Below are positions 63,925-64,000 of a DNA stretch of 64,000 bases, piece by piece. The first letter of the stretch is position 1. The number at the start of each line of letters is the position of its first letter. A program made the translations under genes and the position numbers. The notes under the pieces are model-generated. The model was not told the DNA's origin, made no database searches, and was given only the letters and a program-made list of their open reading frames with translations. Source of the stretch: Oceanobacter kriegii DSM 6294 (GTDB lineage: Bacteria > Pseudomonadota > Gammaproteobacteria > Pseudomonadales > Oceanobacteraceae); assembly GCF_000422845.1 (NCBI RefSeq), contig NZ_KE383931.1, forward strand, positions 110,116-174,115, given 5' to 3'.

Positions 63925-64000
63925 TGGTGGGTCGTGCTGGATTCGAACCAGCGACCAATTGGTTAAAAGCCAACTGCTCTACCAACTGAGCTAACGACCC
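63925..64000 (-). tRNA. tRNA-Lys (anticodon TTT)
   Basis: A complete 76-base tRNA reaching the last base of the window. The acceptor GGGTCGT pairs with ACGACCC, with CCA encoded. The anticodon loop is CTTTTAA, and the T-arm has GGTTCGAATCC. It reads AAA and AAG. Confidence 0.95.

Overview
The window is chromosomal DNA from a gammaproteobacterium, moderate in GC with dense coding on both strands. The gene set points to the Pseudomonas/Oceanospirillales side of the class: a FabY-type ketoacyl synthase, a cbb3 oxidase locus ending in an Anr/Fnr regulator, DUF2789, DUF2489 and DUF3833 proteins, and the dapA-bamC-MBL-purC order. A marine Oceanospirillales-like bacterium (Thalassolituus/Oceanobacter type) is my best guess. 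That is inference from gene content and order, not a search result.

Layout. 1-2.7 kb: 3' part of a FabY-like synthase, a small monooxygenase-fold protein and an alpha/beta hydrolase. 3.1-12.7 kb: a complete aerobic-microaerobic respiration block, ccoNOQP then ccoGHIS, a SafE-like membrane protein and anr. 12.8-14.8 kb: a soluble FIST-domain chemoreceptor, convergent with anr. 15.1-18.7 kb: a transglutaminase-like exported protein with a TPR-like lipoprotein. 19.3-33.6 kb: housekeeping and envelope genes (ttcA, greB, a DnaJ-related protein, polysaccharide deacetylase, YgjP, YecA, a PstS-OmpA fusion, bolA, ylqF, yceI-like, murI, folE, ompW). 33.9-36.6 kb: a sensor-kinase-like protein that appears to lack the ATPase domain, paired with an AraC regulator. 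36.7-41.6 kb: small DUF proteins, yccA, an NhaR-like LysR regulator and rlmJ. 41.7-47.3 kb: the queA-tgt-yajC-secD-secF operon. 47.4-48.3 kb: six tRNA-Leu genes (one CAA, five identical CAG), the last copies forming a perfect 166-bp tandem duplication. 48.6-50.7 kb: a membrane chemoreceptor and a small membrane protein. 51.2-55.3 kb: zapE, then cysDN. 55.4-64 kb: an outer-membrane barrel protein, purC, MBL hydrolase, bamC, dapA, PerM-like transporter, TusA-like protein, bepA, nadA and tRNA-Lys.

How the parts work together. The ccoNOQP oxidase is matured by ccoGHIS (copper import by CcoI, assembly by CcoG, H and S). Anr at the end of the block is the expected oxygen sensor. Anr-like half-palindromes lie upstream of ompW (strong) and ccoN (weaker), so the window may hold a regulator and part of its regulon. 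queA-tgt make queuosine and are followed by the SecDF-YajC export accessory complex. purC, bamC and dapA keep a long-conserved neighbourhood.

Non-coding features of most interest: a non-coding, MITE-like repeat family with 22-bp terminal inverted repeats (one intact copy, one diverged copy, one 53-bp end-to-end remnant); an 8-bp simple repeat (8 perfect units) before cysD; the tRNA-Leu tandem array; and an operator-like palindrome over the folE promoter. I found no CRISPR array, prophage, transposase gene or rRNA operon. No obviously new multi-gene defence or biosynthetic system is visible.
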